From positions 186,001 to 250,000 of the forward strand of contig JAFEMH010002511.1 of the NCBI GenBank assembly GCA_022495995.1: a stretch of 64,000 bases of DNA. Direction: 5' to 3'. The notes beneath the pieces are model-generated. The model saw only the letters and a list, made by a program, of their open reading frames with translations. It ran no database searches and had not been told where the DNA came from. The stretch comes from Adenophora triphylla var. japonica. Lineage: Eukaryota > Streptophyta > Magnoliopsida > Asterales > Campanulaceae. Below, piece after piece: positions 45,246 through 55,808 of the stretch (its first letter is position 1; each line of letters begins with the position of its first letter). Made by a program: the position numbers and the translations under genes.

Positions 45246-45927
45246 CGAGGAAGACCTTTACGTTTATCTCTCGGCGAGTGACAAGGCCGTCGCCGCCGTA
45301 TTGGTCAGGGAGGATGGAGGAACACAGAGGCCGGTTTATTACGTCAGCAAAGCTTTGTCAGATGTTGAAACCCGTTACTTTAACGCGGAAAAGATCGCTT
45401 ACGCTCTCGTCATTACAGCACGAAAGCTACGAGCATACTTCTCCGCTCATCCCATCGTCGTATATACAAATGCCCCACTGCGCAAAATCTTGCACCGTCC
45501 TGAAAGCTCTGGTCGTCTTCTCAACTGGAGTATTGAGCTGACCGAGTTTGATATAGAGTATAGGACGAGGAAGACCCTGCAAGCTCAATCATTGGCAGAC
45601 TTCCTGGTCGAAACATCATTCACCATCGACGACGATCAAAGGAAGCAACGGCCAGCGAACAAGGGGAAGGAGGTCGCTGAACAGCAAGCGGAGTTAGTTT
45701 TGCCCGTAGGATGTTGGAAAATCTTTTCAGACGGGTCAGCCACCAAGAATCTGAGCGGAGCAGGGATCGTTCTTGTTGAGCGTAAAGCGACGCTTTTTGA
45801 AGAAGTTTTGAGGTTCAAGTTTCAAGCATCAAACAACTGTGCCGAGTACGAGGCACTCGTAGCGGCCATTGAATATGCAAAGTGTTTCTTGGAGCTACAA
45901 AAATTGCCTTATTGTGATTCTCGCTGA
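45214..45927 (+). pseudogene. RNase H and second RNase H domain of the Tat element
   Basis: A 237-codon frame. Residues about 13-125 are the gypsy RNase H (LYVYLSASDKAVAAVLVRED, RPVYYVSKALSDVETRY, YRTRKTLQAQSLADFL). From about 166 a second, different RNase H begins: WKIFSDGSATKNLSGAGIVL then NNCAEYEALVAAIEYA, with D and E positions like cellular or archaeal-type RNase H. This double arrangement characterises Tat elements. In the second domain the frame closes at 45925, and remnants of its end continue (about 46050, NEHADLLSKLAT). Confidence 0.85.
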
Positions 45928-46184
45928 TCGTGAACCAAGTGAGAGGAGATTATCAAGTCGTCGATTCCACCCCTGCGTAAGTACCACCTCGTTGGTCGGA
46001 GAATTGATACAAGGTTTAGAATTTTGGGCCATACGTAGAATCGCTCGATAAAACAACGAGCACGCCGACCTACTTTCAAAGCTAGCTACGGACCAACTCC
46101 CCGAGGACGAGCATGGCCATCACTGCCTATTTAGATCACCGGCTTATGAACGGGTGAAGATCCTCTCATCGGAGACGGCCCAAA

Positions 46185-47425
46185 ATGTTGGATCGACGAA
46201 CTAAAGGCATTCATCAACAAGAGGAGTTGCCAACGGACGAGGTCTCAGCGAAGACGAATAAAGAGAAAGTCGGCCCGGATTTACGGTCGTCGAAGGAGAG
46301 CTCTACTGTGCGATCCATTACCCGACCATTCACAAGTGCGTTCATCATCCGTACAAGGTCGTTCGCTTCTTTGCTCGAAGTGCATCAAGGAGAATGTGGA
46401 GGCCATCCTGGGCCCGTACATCGGTGATAAAATCATAACCATGGGATACTATCGGCCCCACCTTCTCGGAAGACGCTAAACAATTTGTGAAAAAGTGTGA
46501 CACCTGCCAACGTTTCGCCGACCTCCCCAAGCTGCCTACAACTGAGCAAACCCCTGTCTTGGCTGCCTGGCCGTTTGATATGTGGGGTGTTGATCTGATT
46601 GGGCCTTTTCCGCCGGCCAAGGGAGGAGTCAAATATGTGATCGTAGCGGTTGATTACTTTTCAAAGTGGGTGGAGGCCAAGGCCTTGAACAAGATTACTG
46701 AAAACAACGCCCTAAGCTTCATTCATGACTCAATATGGTGTCGCTTCGGAATCCCAAGGGTGATCGTTTCAGACAACGGCCTACAGTTTTCAAGAAAATT
46801 CGAGCAGGAATTGAACAGGATGGGCGTCAAACACTCCAAGTCGTCCGTCGCCTACCCCCAAGGCAACGGGCAAGCTGAAGCAGCCAATAAACTCGTCTTA
46901 TCTGCCTTGTGCAAAAATCTGGAAGGAAGAGATACAAGATGGTTGGACGGACTACCCTCAGCTCTCTGGGCTGTCCGCACAACCACCCGGGGGCCTACGG
47001 GGGAAACCCCATTTGCTTTGGCTTATGGCTCAGAGGCCATGGCCCCCGCCGAACTTCAGCTGCCGACGGACCGAGTTGCTTTGTACGAGGTAGAAAAGAA
47101 CATCCACAACCGACAAGTCGATCTGGACCTCGTAGACGAACGGAGATTGGATGCCCAATTGAGGATGGAGAACTACAAAAAGAAAACCAAGGCTTATCAC
47201 GACAAGAAGGTGAAGAAAAGGTTCTTTAAAGTCGGTGACCATGTACTAAGAAAGATTGAAGCAACGGGACTCAAAGCCCGACAAAACAAACTCTCCCCCA
47301 ATTGGGAAGGACCATACATTGTCGCAAGTGTGGTCAGAGAGGGAACCTATCGCCTTGCAAAGCCGAACGGTGAAAGTCTCAAGCATCCATGGCACGCCAA
47401 CCACCTAATGAAGTACTACTTTTGA
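46185..47425 (+). pseudogene. Integrase of the Tat element
   Basis: The zinc-binding half is split: EVHQGECGGHPG near 46377-46412 gives the histidines and CDTCQRFADLP near 46496-46525 the cysteines, in different frames. From 46487 the frame is open for 312 codons. WGVDLIGPFPPAKGG and YFSKWVEAKAL lead to the catalytic Asp, VIVSDNGLQFSRKFEQE provides the second Asp, and SVAYPQGNGQAEAANK the Glu region. LPSALWAVRTTTRGPTGETP follows, and the C-terminal GPYIVASVVREGTYRLA ends with HPWHANHLMKYYF just before the stop. Most of the enzyme core is intact. Confidence 0.9.
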
Positions 47426-48139
47426 GGTCGTCGACAACATCCAGCGCCCTTAGGGCACCTACCTTGTGGTTCCTTATGTAATTTTGTGAAATTTGAAGTT
47501 TTTGGGAAATTGTAAGGGATACTTATAAATCCCGGTAGCTCGTTTTTTACTAGAAAGTTATTTATGAAAGATCGTCGCTTAGTTGATTTTCTACGACACA
47601 AATTCTAGCACTTTAACCAAGTATAAAGGTTAGACGAAGCCAGACTTCGTCGAATGCATCTACTTTAACCAAGTATAAAGGTTAGACGTAGCCAGACTTC
47701 GTCGATCGCTATAACGGTATAGATGACTCGTCTATAGAACTTTGTCTACGAACAAAAATCTATTGACCTTCATACTATTCCTACGAGCCATTGAGAAGTT
47801 GAGAAAATACAAGTTTGAACAAAGGTCGACCATATTAGGACGACCCAAATTCTGGCCGTCACTAACGACGACCAATCATACTTGTCCTCAAACTCACTCA
47901 TTCAATACAAGTTATCACGTGCTATCTACGTTAACACAGGTTAACTAACAGAACACAAAGGCATTGAATAACTTAAAACGTAGAGCAAATATTGTACGTA
48001 CGACCCCCTCTAAACAACGAGGAAACAGGCCGACTACATTACGAAAATTAAAAATTGTTTTGGGACAATGTTTGGAACCACCACCAAATAAAATGAAACA
48101 TTGTTTAGAAACATTACAAAATTTCTTCAATAAAATGAA
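47426..48139. other. Spacer between integrase and the antisense gene
   Basis: Contains a duplicated ctttaaccaagtataaagg-ttagacg segment (47612 and 47664) and a short inverted repeat tttgggacaatgtttgg / gaaacattgtttag near 48058-48110. It probably holds the two convergent 3' ends. No other coding signal. Confidence 0.5.
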
Positions 48140-50735
48140 CTACTGAGCGCCTCCGGCGCCTGAGGGAGCTGCATCAGGATCTGGGCCGTCTTCAATAAAA
48201 TATTTGTAATAAGCGTCAAAGTTACCAGGGACAACGGCAGGGATGGGCCACTCGTCTTTTCCGGCTTTGGCGTCGTCCTCCCTTATGATGAGAAAATCAT
48301 TGGCAGTATAGGGGACAAGGGGATGTACTGAGCGTGCTTCGTCGTCGTGAGCCTCCTCCGTGCAAAGGTCGGCCAACTTCCGGACGGATAGAAGATCTTT
48401 TATTGCAGGGGTCCGTAAGAAGCCGCCGGCCACGCTGTTTAGCCCCATCCTTGAAGAACCCACTCGCATGTTTGGTGACCATTTGAAGACACTCAGCACT
48501 CTTCTTGAAGTCGTCGACGGCATCAAGCCTGGCTTGGGCCAGCTCGGCATCACGGCTCGCCTTCATCGTTTCAATCTGGGCCGTCGACTTCTGAAGCCGG
48601 TTCTCACAAACGCGGAGACCGTCAGAGAGCACCTTCGAGTCAGCCTCCGCTTTGGTTTTCCCTTCCTTCAAGGCATCTATCTCCTTAAGAAGGTTATCCT
48701 TTTCATTAACCAAAAGCTCATGGGCAAGAGTGAGCTCGCCAACATTGGTCTCCGCCTCCTTCAGTTTTTGCTCAGCCGTCCCCTTATCGCCGACGGCCTT
48801 CATTAGCTGCTCATTGCCCCGAAGCTCGGCGTCAAGACATTCCCTATAGCCCGACGTCATGGCATCCATCATCGATGATAGCTGCAACAGTTAAAGTGTT
48901 AGCACAAGTATAAAGAGACGGAGAAAAACGTAAACTTTAATGCAAAGTACCTCAGTCTGGATTAGCCCTAGACGGGCATGAAAGGTTTCGGGAGTAAGAT
49001 TGGCCTCCTTCATCCTACGGGTCAACTCAACGTCCCGTCCACGCCTTGTCAGAGCCGTCCCCAGCAAGAGCGCGTTGCCATTCCTCTGCAGATGAGGGAT
49101 TCCAGTTATATGAGAGGCCTTGGCAATGGAGGTCGCCATCTCTTTGGCCTTGGCCTTAGACAAGACCGCCGTAGACGAGCTTGGAGCATCAGCCCTTGGA
49201 GTTGATGGGTCCGACGCGCTGGGAGGGTCAACGAAATGACTTTTTCTCTTTTTGGAGGCACGAGCGTCGACCTCACGGAGCTCGGGGTTTGAATCTGTGC
49301 TCTCCACTTCAATACGCTCGGCCTCGTCAGCAATGGCCATCTGAGCCCCAACAGCTTCCACACTTGGAGGATCAATCTCCATACCTATTGCTCTCTCAGG
49401 TGCATCAACGACGGCCTGACGGCCTCCGGTGTTCAGTCCTTCGACGACGGGCTCCCTCTTGATCATGGGGATAGCACCATCAGGATCTTTGGGGAGTTGC
49501 TCATTCCTCGTCGTCTGCTTCTCCTGACGATCGAGTATGGCAAGGGTCGCAGCCCTCTCCTTCTTCTTGGTGCCCCGATCACTAGCTCTGATGGCTCCGT
49601 CCATGATCTTTGCTTCAATTTTATCCACGTCTCCTTGGGTAAGGACTGCAAAACAATCAAGTAAAAAGAGATTAGACTTTACTAACGACAAGACGAGCAA
49701 AGAGCAAAATTAAAAAGATAGCAGGAGCCCAACCCCCATTCATTTCAAGGTGGTCGCAGCTCTCCTCAATACGACCAGTTCGTGCCGTCGCACAGTTCAA
49801 ACAATTATCTTTAAAAACAAACTCCTGGTGGACGACCCAGTCAGGATAGCGGGCATCCAGGTCAATCTTCACCAAAGGATCAGGCCCTATGGATGGTTTG
49901 GACATCATGCCAGCTCGGATGTATCTCCATTGTGAGGCCTCTATGTCTTTGTACGAGACCCATCCAAGATCTAGCAACCTGTCAATTTTTCCCTTCAGCT
50001 CTTCGGCCCACGGAGCTTGAAAAATGTGCCTATCACTGACTGGGTGGTTGCCCTCTGGGAAAGGAAACTGCCACCCTACTCGGCTTTCCACCAGTATCAA
50101 GTGGTTCTCCCATCCATACACCTTATTTGGAATATCCAGGAAAAAGTTCCGTGCGTTCCTGATCGAAGACACACTAACAGTCGTTTTCCCTTTGGCTGTA
50201 TTCCGGGTCGTCCTATAGTATCGACGGAACACTTTGTTGCATGGCTCGTAGCCAAGGAATCTGCATACGATGGCAAACCCAGATAAAATTCTAACGGTAT
50301 TGGCACTGACTTCCATGGGCACACAAGCGGAGTCCTCCAAGAATTCGTTGAAGAAGGGGTCTAAAGGCAGTCTTAGACCGAACTCAAACTGCTTATAAAA
50401 GAAGCCCACCTTCTCCTTACTGGTCACTAAGGAATGACGACGGGGCTCATACTCCGCCAAGCTGAGATGCTCCAACTTGTAGGTCGAAGCCTGGACCCTA
50501 AACGAGCCTCGTAGGGCGTCGATCATTTGCTTTCCGACGTCCTGTTTCCTGAGCTCGATCTTAGGCACGGCCCATCTTCCTCTTGCTCCGCCTCCAAACT
50601 CATCGTCGTTTGACCCAACTTGTACGAACGTATGATAGGCCTTGACCGTCTCTGCTCACCCCTAGCACTTGCCGGGCCTCGTTTACCTCTCGGGGCCGGG
50701 TCAGACGCCCGTCGTGATCCATCTCTACAAAACAA
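48140..50735 (-). CDS. Antisense additional gene (aORF) of the Tat element, spliced
   Basis: On the minus strand, exon 1 (to 49734) encodes FGLRLPLDPFFNEFLEDSA and TVRILSGFAIVCRFLGYEP, a pattern I recall from the Pfam family Transposase_28 ('putative gypsy type transposon'). Introns 49733-49646 and 48950-48882 have GT-AG ends and keep the frame (MNG|VLTQGDVDK and LIQTE|LSSMMD). Exon 2 (49645-48951) is charged and serine-rich with a KKRK basic cluster, possibly nuclear. Exon 3 (48881-48140) is a long coiled coil (NVGELTLAHELLVNEKDNL), ending DAAPSGAGGAQ after one frameshift near 48415. The N-terminal start is uncertain because 50568 and 50735 are in different frames. Its function in Tat elements is unknown. 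Confidence 0.7.
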
Positions 50736-51178
50736 AGAGATAAAAAAGGGGAATCAGTCCTAACTTCCGTAGGCAATGACCTACCTAGTGGCGACCTAGA
50801 TTCCCCTACGACCAAAGCCCTAATTGAATCACGACGGGTTAAGGAATAGTGGGTTCTGATATGGGTGGGCAAGTCGTTCATTGATCTGAAAGGAGTTACC
50901 ATTGGGTCACCGTCCTCAAAGTCCCCTAGGATTTCTCCATCTGGGAACCCCAAGGGCTCATTCTCAAAATTGAACTTCTCCAATATTGAAGAACACTCAA
51001 ATAAAGGAATCTCCCTCCAAACCCCCTTGGCACATTTGTAAACCCTTTGATTCAACCCAAAGCCAAACTTGACACCTCTCTCGAAACTTATAGTTCTTGG
51101 TCCCATTTGATTGACCTCTACCAAACCCAGAGAAAACCCGAGAAAATGAAGAACAAATGAAGAAATTACACTGTTCAC
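50736..51178 (-). CDS. Possible upstream exon of the antisense gene
   Basis: A minus-strand frame from about 51112 begins MGPRTISFERGVKFGFGLNQ and runs through SILEKFNFENEPLGFPDGE to TEVRTDSPFL, after which a ctctttgttttgtag acceptor stands at about 50733. It could be the first exon or a leader ORF of the aORF. No family is recognised and the junction does not clearly keep frame. Confidence 0.35.
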
Positions 51179-51631
51179 GGGCTTGAAGATGGTTTTTCCG
51201 ATGAGTTCGCCGGTGGTAGATCGAAGAAACTCCTAATCCAAGCTGCCGGATTATCTAACGATGGTGAAGCCAGGACAGTCAATGTCGCCGGAAATCGTTT
51301 GCACGGTGGCCGGAAATCGCCTCTCTTACTTTGCTCTCACTGATCAAGGGTTTGGAAAGTTTGAAATGGTGAAGAAAGAAGGTTTTTATATTGGGGGAAG
51401 ATGAACGGTTCATTCCTGGGGAAACCAAACGGCGCAATGAGTAGGGGCATTAAATACCCTCTGCAACTTCCGAGGCACTTGTCCCATCAGAGGACACGTG
51501 GCAATTGAAGAAGAGATCTCAGCCGCCCACGTCACCTATGCTGACGTCACCGTAATTCAAAATTCAAATTGACGGTCGTACGGGTTGCTCTGGAGGGAAA
51601 ATAACAACTCCCGGCTCGTCGAGACGACCAT

Positions 51632-51645
51632 GAGTTGGGGGCCAC
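51632..51645 (+). other. Polypurine tract of the Tat element
   Basis: gagttgggggccac directly precedes the 3' LTR, in the position where plus-strand DNA synthesis is primed. Confidence 0.75.
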
Positions 51646-52603
51646 TGAACGGAATAATCTGTGATGGGCCGAGCCCAACGTTTACTACGAGCCTGGGGGC
51701 CCAATAGGCCCATCAAGGGACCAACCACAAAGAATCGGATCAAGGCCTTGGACCATAGCTCGTCTAACATTGGTTGGCAGTCGTCGCCACCGAGCGACCA
51801 GGCCCATCCAAACGACGAGCCATCAGATCATTAATGGAAGGGCTAACTTCTAGCCCGTTGACACACCAATTGGCACTCGTCCTTCGGCGGGCGAGCCTTC
51901 CTTCGACCCAGGGGCACTCTTCCAAGAGTAAGCGTAAATCATTGAGCGGCTCGTCGTCATTGAACGACTCGTCGTCATTGAACGGCTAACTCTCTCTCGA
52001 CGAGTCATACCTCAAGGAGACGACCCACCTGGACGTACAGCTCCAGGTCGTCTCCTCTATTAAGCTTCCTCAACAAGCTTGATTAATTAGCTAATTTGGG
52101 ATAATGACGGACTGCTACGGTGCCTTGTTATATGTGCAATCACGCATTCGGTAATAACTACAAAGGTACAGAGGTTGACTTTCCCTTATAAGGCAAACTA
52201 CTTATCGAGATGTCGAGATGTTGCGGTGTCCTTACATAGACGGACCCAATCTGGCGCGACACGCGTGTACACCCTGGAGATGGAGCTGATCCCACGGCTG
52301 GCATCAATTCAATCCAACGGTTCTGATGAAAACCCTAATACCACCTTTCCAACTATAAATAAGAGAGTAATAACATGGAAAAAGGTAATGCCTTACTGCA
52401 TATTTCCATACTCACACACTCCGCAGTATTTGCACCATATTTCCGGACCATAATCTTACTCTCACGCCTTGGGAGGGGAAACTTGCTGTAGGAAGACCCC
52501 GTATGAGTTTCACCCTTTATTTCTTGTGCTGTGCAGATCCGGAGCTAGCTCAATCATTCGCTGGACACAAGAACTGAGCTTTGCACGCTTTCCTGCGCGA
52601 TCA
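51646..52603 (+). repeat. 3' LTR of the Tat element
   Basis: 958 bp, TGAACGG to GATCA. Compared with the 5' LTR, many short stretches around CG- and GC-containing words differ in clusters (for example 51775-51800 and 52240-52330) while the intervening sequence is identical. Confidence 0.9.
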
Positions 52604-52634
52604 CTACTAAATATAGATAAACAAGCAAATAAAG

Positions 52635-52926
52635 TACTCCCTCCGTCCCACTTCAAGTTCAAGTGAGCTATGGTATAAATGTATGCTTCTTAAGAAAAAT
52701 AAATAAAGAATTGAAAATGGGTAGAAGATTAGAGGAAAGAGAATGTAAAAGTTAAAACATGTAATTTTTATCCTCAAATGTAATTTTAATTATACTGTGC
52801 CACTAGTAATACCTTTGTAAATATATGGATATTATAAGGGTATAAATGTCTAAAATACTGAATGACTCATTTGAAATGAACGAATAAAAAAGAAAAGTGG
52901 TTTACTTGAAATGGATTGAGGTAGTA
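52635..52926. mobile_element. Stowaway-like MITE
   Basis: Ends TACTCCCTCCGTCCCACTTC and tggattgaggtagta, TA-flanked. The terminal arms pair (cacttcaagttcaagtga against tttacttgaaatg) and the inner part is diverged from other copies. Confidence 0.65.
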
Positions 52927-53054
52927 TATTTTATATAAAAATGAATTTTTAAGTGGAAAGTTTGTTGTAAGACGCATGTATTGTATTTTAGTTTATACTT
53001 TAACCTCTCTCACTTCACTTCTTCGCCCCTAGTTGTGAGTAAGCAACTAGCAAG

Positions 53055-53367
53055 TACTCCCTCCGTCCCGCCCGAAAGGGCAATTTTGCCTCCTAGCACG
53101 GAAATTAAGAAATGAATAAGGAAAGTGATGTAAGAAAGAGAAAAAGGTTAAATGTTGTGAGTATGAAAAATTAAATAGGAGAGAGAATGAGTGGAAGGAA
53201 TAGTTAGGAGAGAGAATGTTGTGAGTGTAAAAGTAAAGTAGGAGAGAGAATAAGTGGGGTAGGAAGAGTAAAAAAATAATAAAAACTTTCCCTTTTGGGG
53301 TTGTGCCCTTTTAAATGGGACGCCCAAAAAGGAAATTTGTGCCCTTTCGGGCGGGACGGAGGGAGTA
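53055..53367. mobile_element. Stowaway-like MITE
   Basis: Near-perfect 35-bp arms: TACTCCCTCCGTCCCGCCCG then aaagggc, against gccctttcgggcgggacgg then agggagta. The interior contains the family phrase aggagagagaatgagtgga. Confidence 0.88.
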
Positions 53368-53480
53368 ATTCCGTTGTATAAAAAAGTATTGAAACAAATT
53401 CAATTTTAAGAATATACAGTATAATTTTAGTTGGGATGACAAAATTGACAAAACATAATTTCAGTTGAGATGGTTGGGAG

Positions 53481-54098
53481 TAGATATGTCCAAATAGAAC
53501 CGGAAATCGACGAAGCCGGCGGGTAGAATTGGAACCGGGAATCGGCGAGAACCGGGAACCGTCGGAACCGGGAACCGAACGTAACCGGAAACCGGATTGA
53601 AACGGTTCAAATACGAATCCACCATATTGGGAACCGAGGAACCGGCGGAACCGAAAACCGGCGGTTCCGGAACCGGGAACCGGAACTCAATGTAAGTTAA
53701 ATGTAATATTTAGCATTTATTTAGCATTTATTTAGTATTTGTACTTGTAGTGTAGTGTTGTTTTATTTAAATTCTAAAAATATTGTTAGATTTTTTATTC
53801 TATCTTTAATAATATACTAACCAAATTTTGTCCACTTCTCATTATTTTCAAAAACATACTCCCCAAGTGAAAAGAAAAAAAAAAACAAATTAGTTAGCGT
53901 CTTTATTGTCTTAAGAGGTTTGGATTAAAAAAAAAAAAGGTTAGATGGTGATGGAACCGTTGGAAACGAAACCGACGGATATAATCGGAAACCGAAAACC
54001 GAATTAATATGGTTCGAATACGGTTTCGGCTATTTGGAAATTGGAAACCGACAGTTCCGAAACCGAAAATCGAAACCGGAACCGTTTGAACATGTCTA
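53481..54098. mobile_element. hAT-type MITE with GGAACCG arrays
   Basis: Termini TAGATATGTCCAAATAGAAC and the inverse of CGTTTGAACATGTCTA are flanked by a perfect 8-bp duplication, gttgggag (53473-53480, 54099-54106). Both subterminal regions consist of many copies of GGAACCG/CGGTTCC, about twenty on the left and a dozen on the right. An AT-rich core separates them. No ORF of interest. Confidence 0.82.
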
Positions 54099-54223
54099 GT
54101 TGGGAGAGTATATGAGTGGTATATGATTGGTTGTACCTTTTCCATCCTTCTTTCCTACTAAAAATTATCCTTTTTATCCAAAAAATTATCCCAATAAAAA
54201 TTATACTTTACTAAAATAGAAAT

Positions 54224-54681
54224 TGAGTTTGTCTTATAAAAAAATGTTTTTTTCTAAACCTAAGGAAAAATTATTTTTACACTGGCATTTAAAAATACAT
54301 GCACTGACATTTTTCACACTGACACTTTTTTATACTAATACTGACACTTATTTACCCTATACACTGACTCTTTATACTGACACTTAATATACATACACTG
54401 ACACTCTTTATACTGAAACTTTATTTCACTAACACTTTACTTTGTTACATTAAGACTGACACTTTTTTACACTGACACTTAATATACATGCACTGACACT
54501 CTTTACATTGACACTTTGTTACACTAACACTGTCACTTTTTTTACACTGACACTTTGTTACACTAACACTGATACTTTGTTACATTGACACTTTGTTACA
54601 TTAACACTGGCACTAATGAGGGAAACAAAACATGTTTTTTCTAAGCTTAAGAAGAAATGCATTATTTTGTAAAATTTTAGT
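54224..54681. mobile_element. Mutator-like element of the GAGTTGGTCTTAT family, copy C
   Basis: Left end GAGTTTGTCTTATAAAAAAA; the inverse of the right end contains TTACAAAATAATGCATTTCT TCTTAAGCTTAG, matching the termini at 35955-37234. Flanks atagaaatt (54215-54223) and atataaatt (54682-54690) agree at eight of nine bases. The interior (54285-54610) is a degenerate array of cactgacactttgttacact-type units, the inverse of the unit in copy B. There is no promoter-like cargo. Confidence 0.7.
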
Positions 54682-54959
54682 ATATAAATTTTACTTAATT
54701 AGACTCATAATAATTTATTAATTTACTATTTGTTATCTTACATTCTTTCTTTATCACGCTTTTTATATTCAGAATATTTATATTATTATTTTTACTCTTG
54801 TATTTAAAAAAATTGTACTTAGTGAGACGAATGAAATATAAAGAGTTTAGGAGGAGAGGGATGGTGGTGGGGTTGATGATAGATGGACAGATATAGTAGT
54901 CAAATTCAGAAATCAAATCCACCACCGTGTAATTAATTATACACATAGAGACACTCTCG

Positions 54960-55808
54960 TCTCGTGGAATTCAGCGTTTATTTTCAAACTTCCCCTTATA
55001 CCCGCTCAAACCCAAGAATCCGTTATCTCCAATTTTATACTCTTCCCCCCTCCTCCTCCTGCCCTAGCTTCCATTACTCTAATGGCTTAGAGAGAGAAAC
55101 TCCCCCCCACTTTCTGTCTAGAGCGAGAAAGATACAAACAACTTTCCGAGAAAGTGAAATTTAGTGAGAGAAATTCATAATCCACATCCACAAACAACAA
55201 ATCAAACCGATAATCATTCCGTTCCATTTCCTTTCCTTCACTCCGCTCCCATTTTCTCTCTCATAACTTTCAATCTCTACAGTTCCCGATAACAAGGTAT
55301 TCTTGCACTTAAAGCTACTTCTCTCAGATCTACAAATCTCAGTCTTCCTCTAGTTACTGTATCTATACGTTATATCTACGAATTCATCTTTCTCGATTCT
55401 CGAGGAACTCGAGAGGAAATTTAAAAAAAAATAAAAATTTGAATTCGACTATTTATACATGAATGTGTTGACATATCACATTTGTTTAGGTTGATTGAGT
55501 TAATTTTTTGGTGTAATTTGATGAATTGTTGAGTAATTGGTAGTTTCGATTGTAATTTGGATTTGCGTGTGCATGTTTAGATCAAAGGTGATTGAAAAGT
55601 TCGAATCCGAGGCGAATTTGAGTTGTGGTAAAAGGCCTAATGGTGTTTGTTCTGTTCCGTTTGAAGTGAACAGTAACCTGTAAAGATAAAAAGAGAGGGA
55701 ATTTGGAGTCCTTTTAGCTTTAGGGAGTATATATTACCACACAAAAGGCTCCTCTAGCTTTAGTATGCGAGAGCTAGGTTTCGGATAAAGGAGAGAGATA
55801 AGCTAGCA
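54960..55808 (+). promoter_or_regulatory. Promoter and 5' leader of the MYB gene
   Basis: CT-rich leader sequence occupies 55020-55290. A donor-like aacaaggtattc at about 55292 may start a 5' UTR intron, but no matching acceptor was settled. A second candidate ATG region near 55568 opens only short ORFs. No TATA box is obvious upstream. Confidence 0.4.

Larger units (their letters stand above)
40351..52603 (+). mobile_element. Tat-clade Ty3/gypsy retrotransposon with antisense gene, 12.25 kb
   Basis: LTRs 40351-41305 and 51646-52603 start TGAACGGAATAATCTGTG and end gatcg or gatca. The element is flanked by a perfect ctact duplication (40346-40350, 52604-52608). The polypurine tract gagttgggggccac precedes the 3' LTR. 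Plus-strand order is gag, protease, RT, RNase H, a second RNase H and integrase, all in the gypsy order. The second RNase H and the extra gene on the opposite strand between integrase and the 3' LTR are marks of the Tat clade. Several frameshifts break gag-pol, so this copy is probably not autonomous now. Confidence 0.92.
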
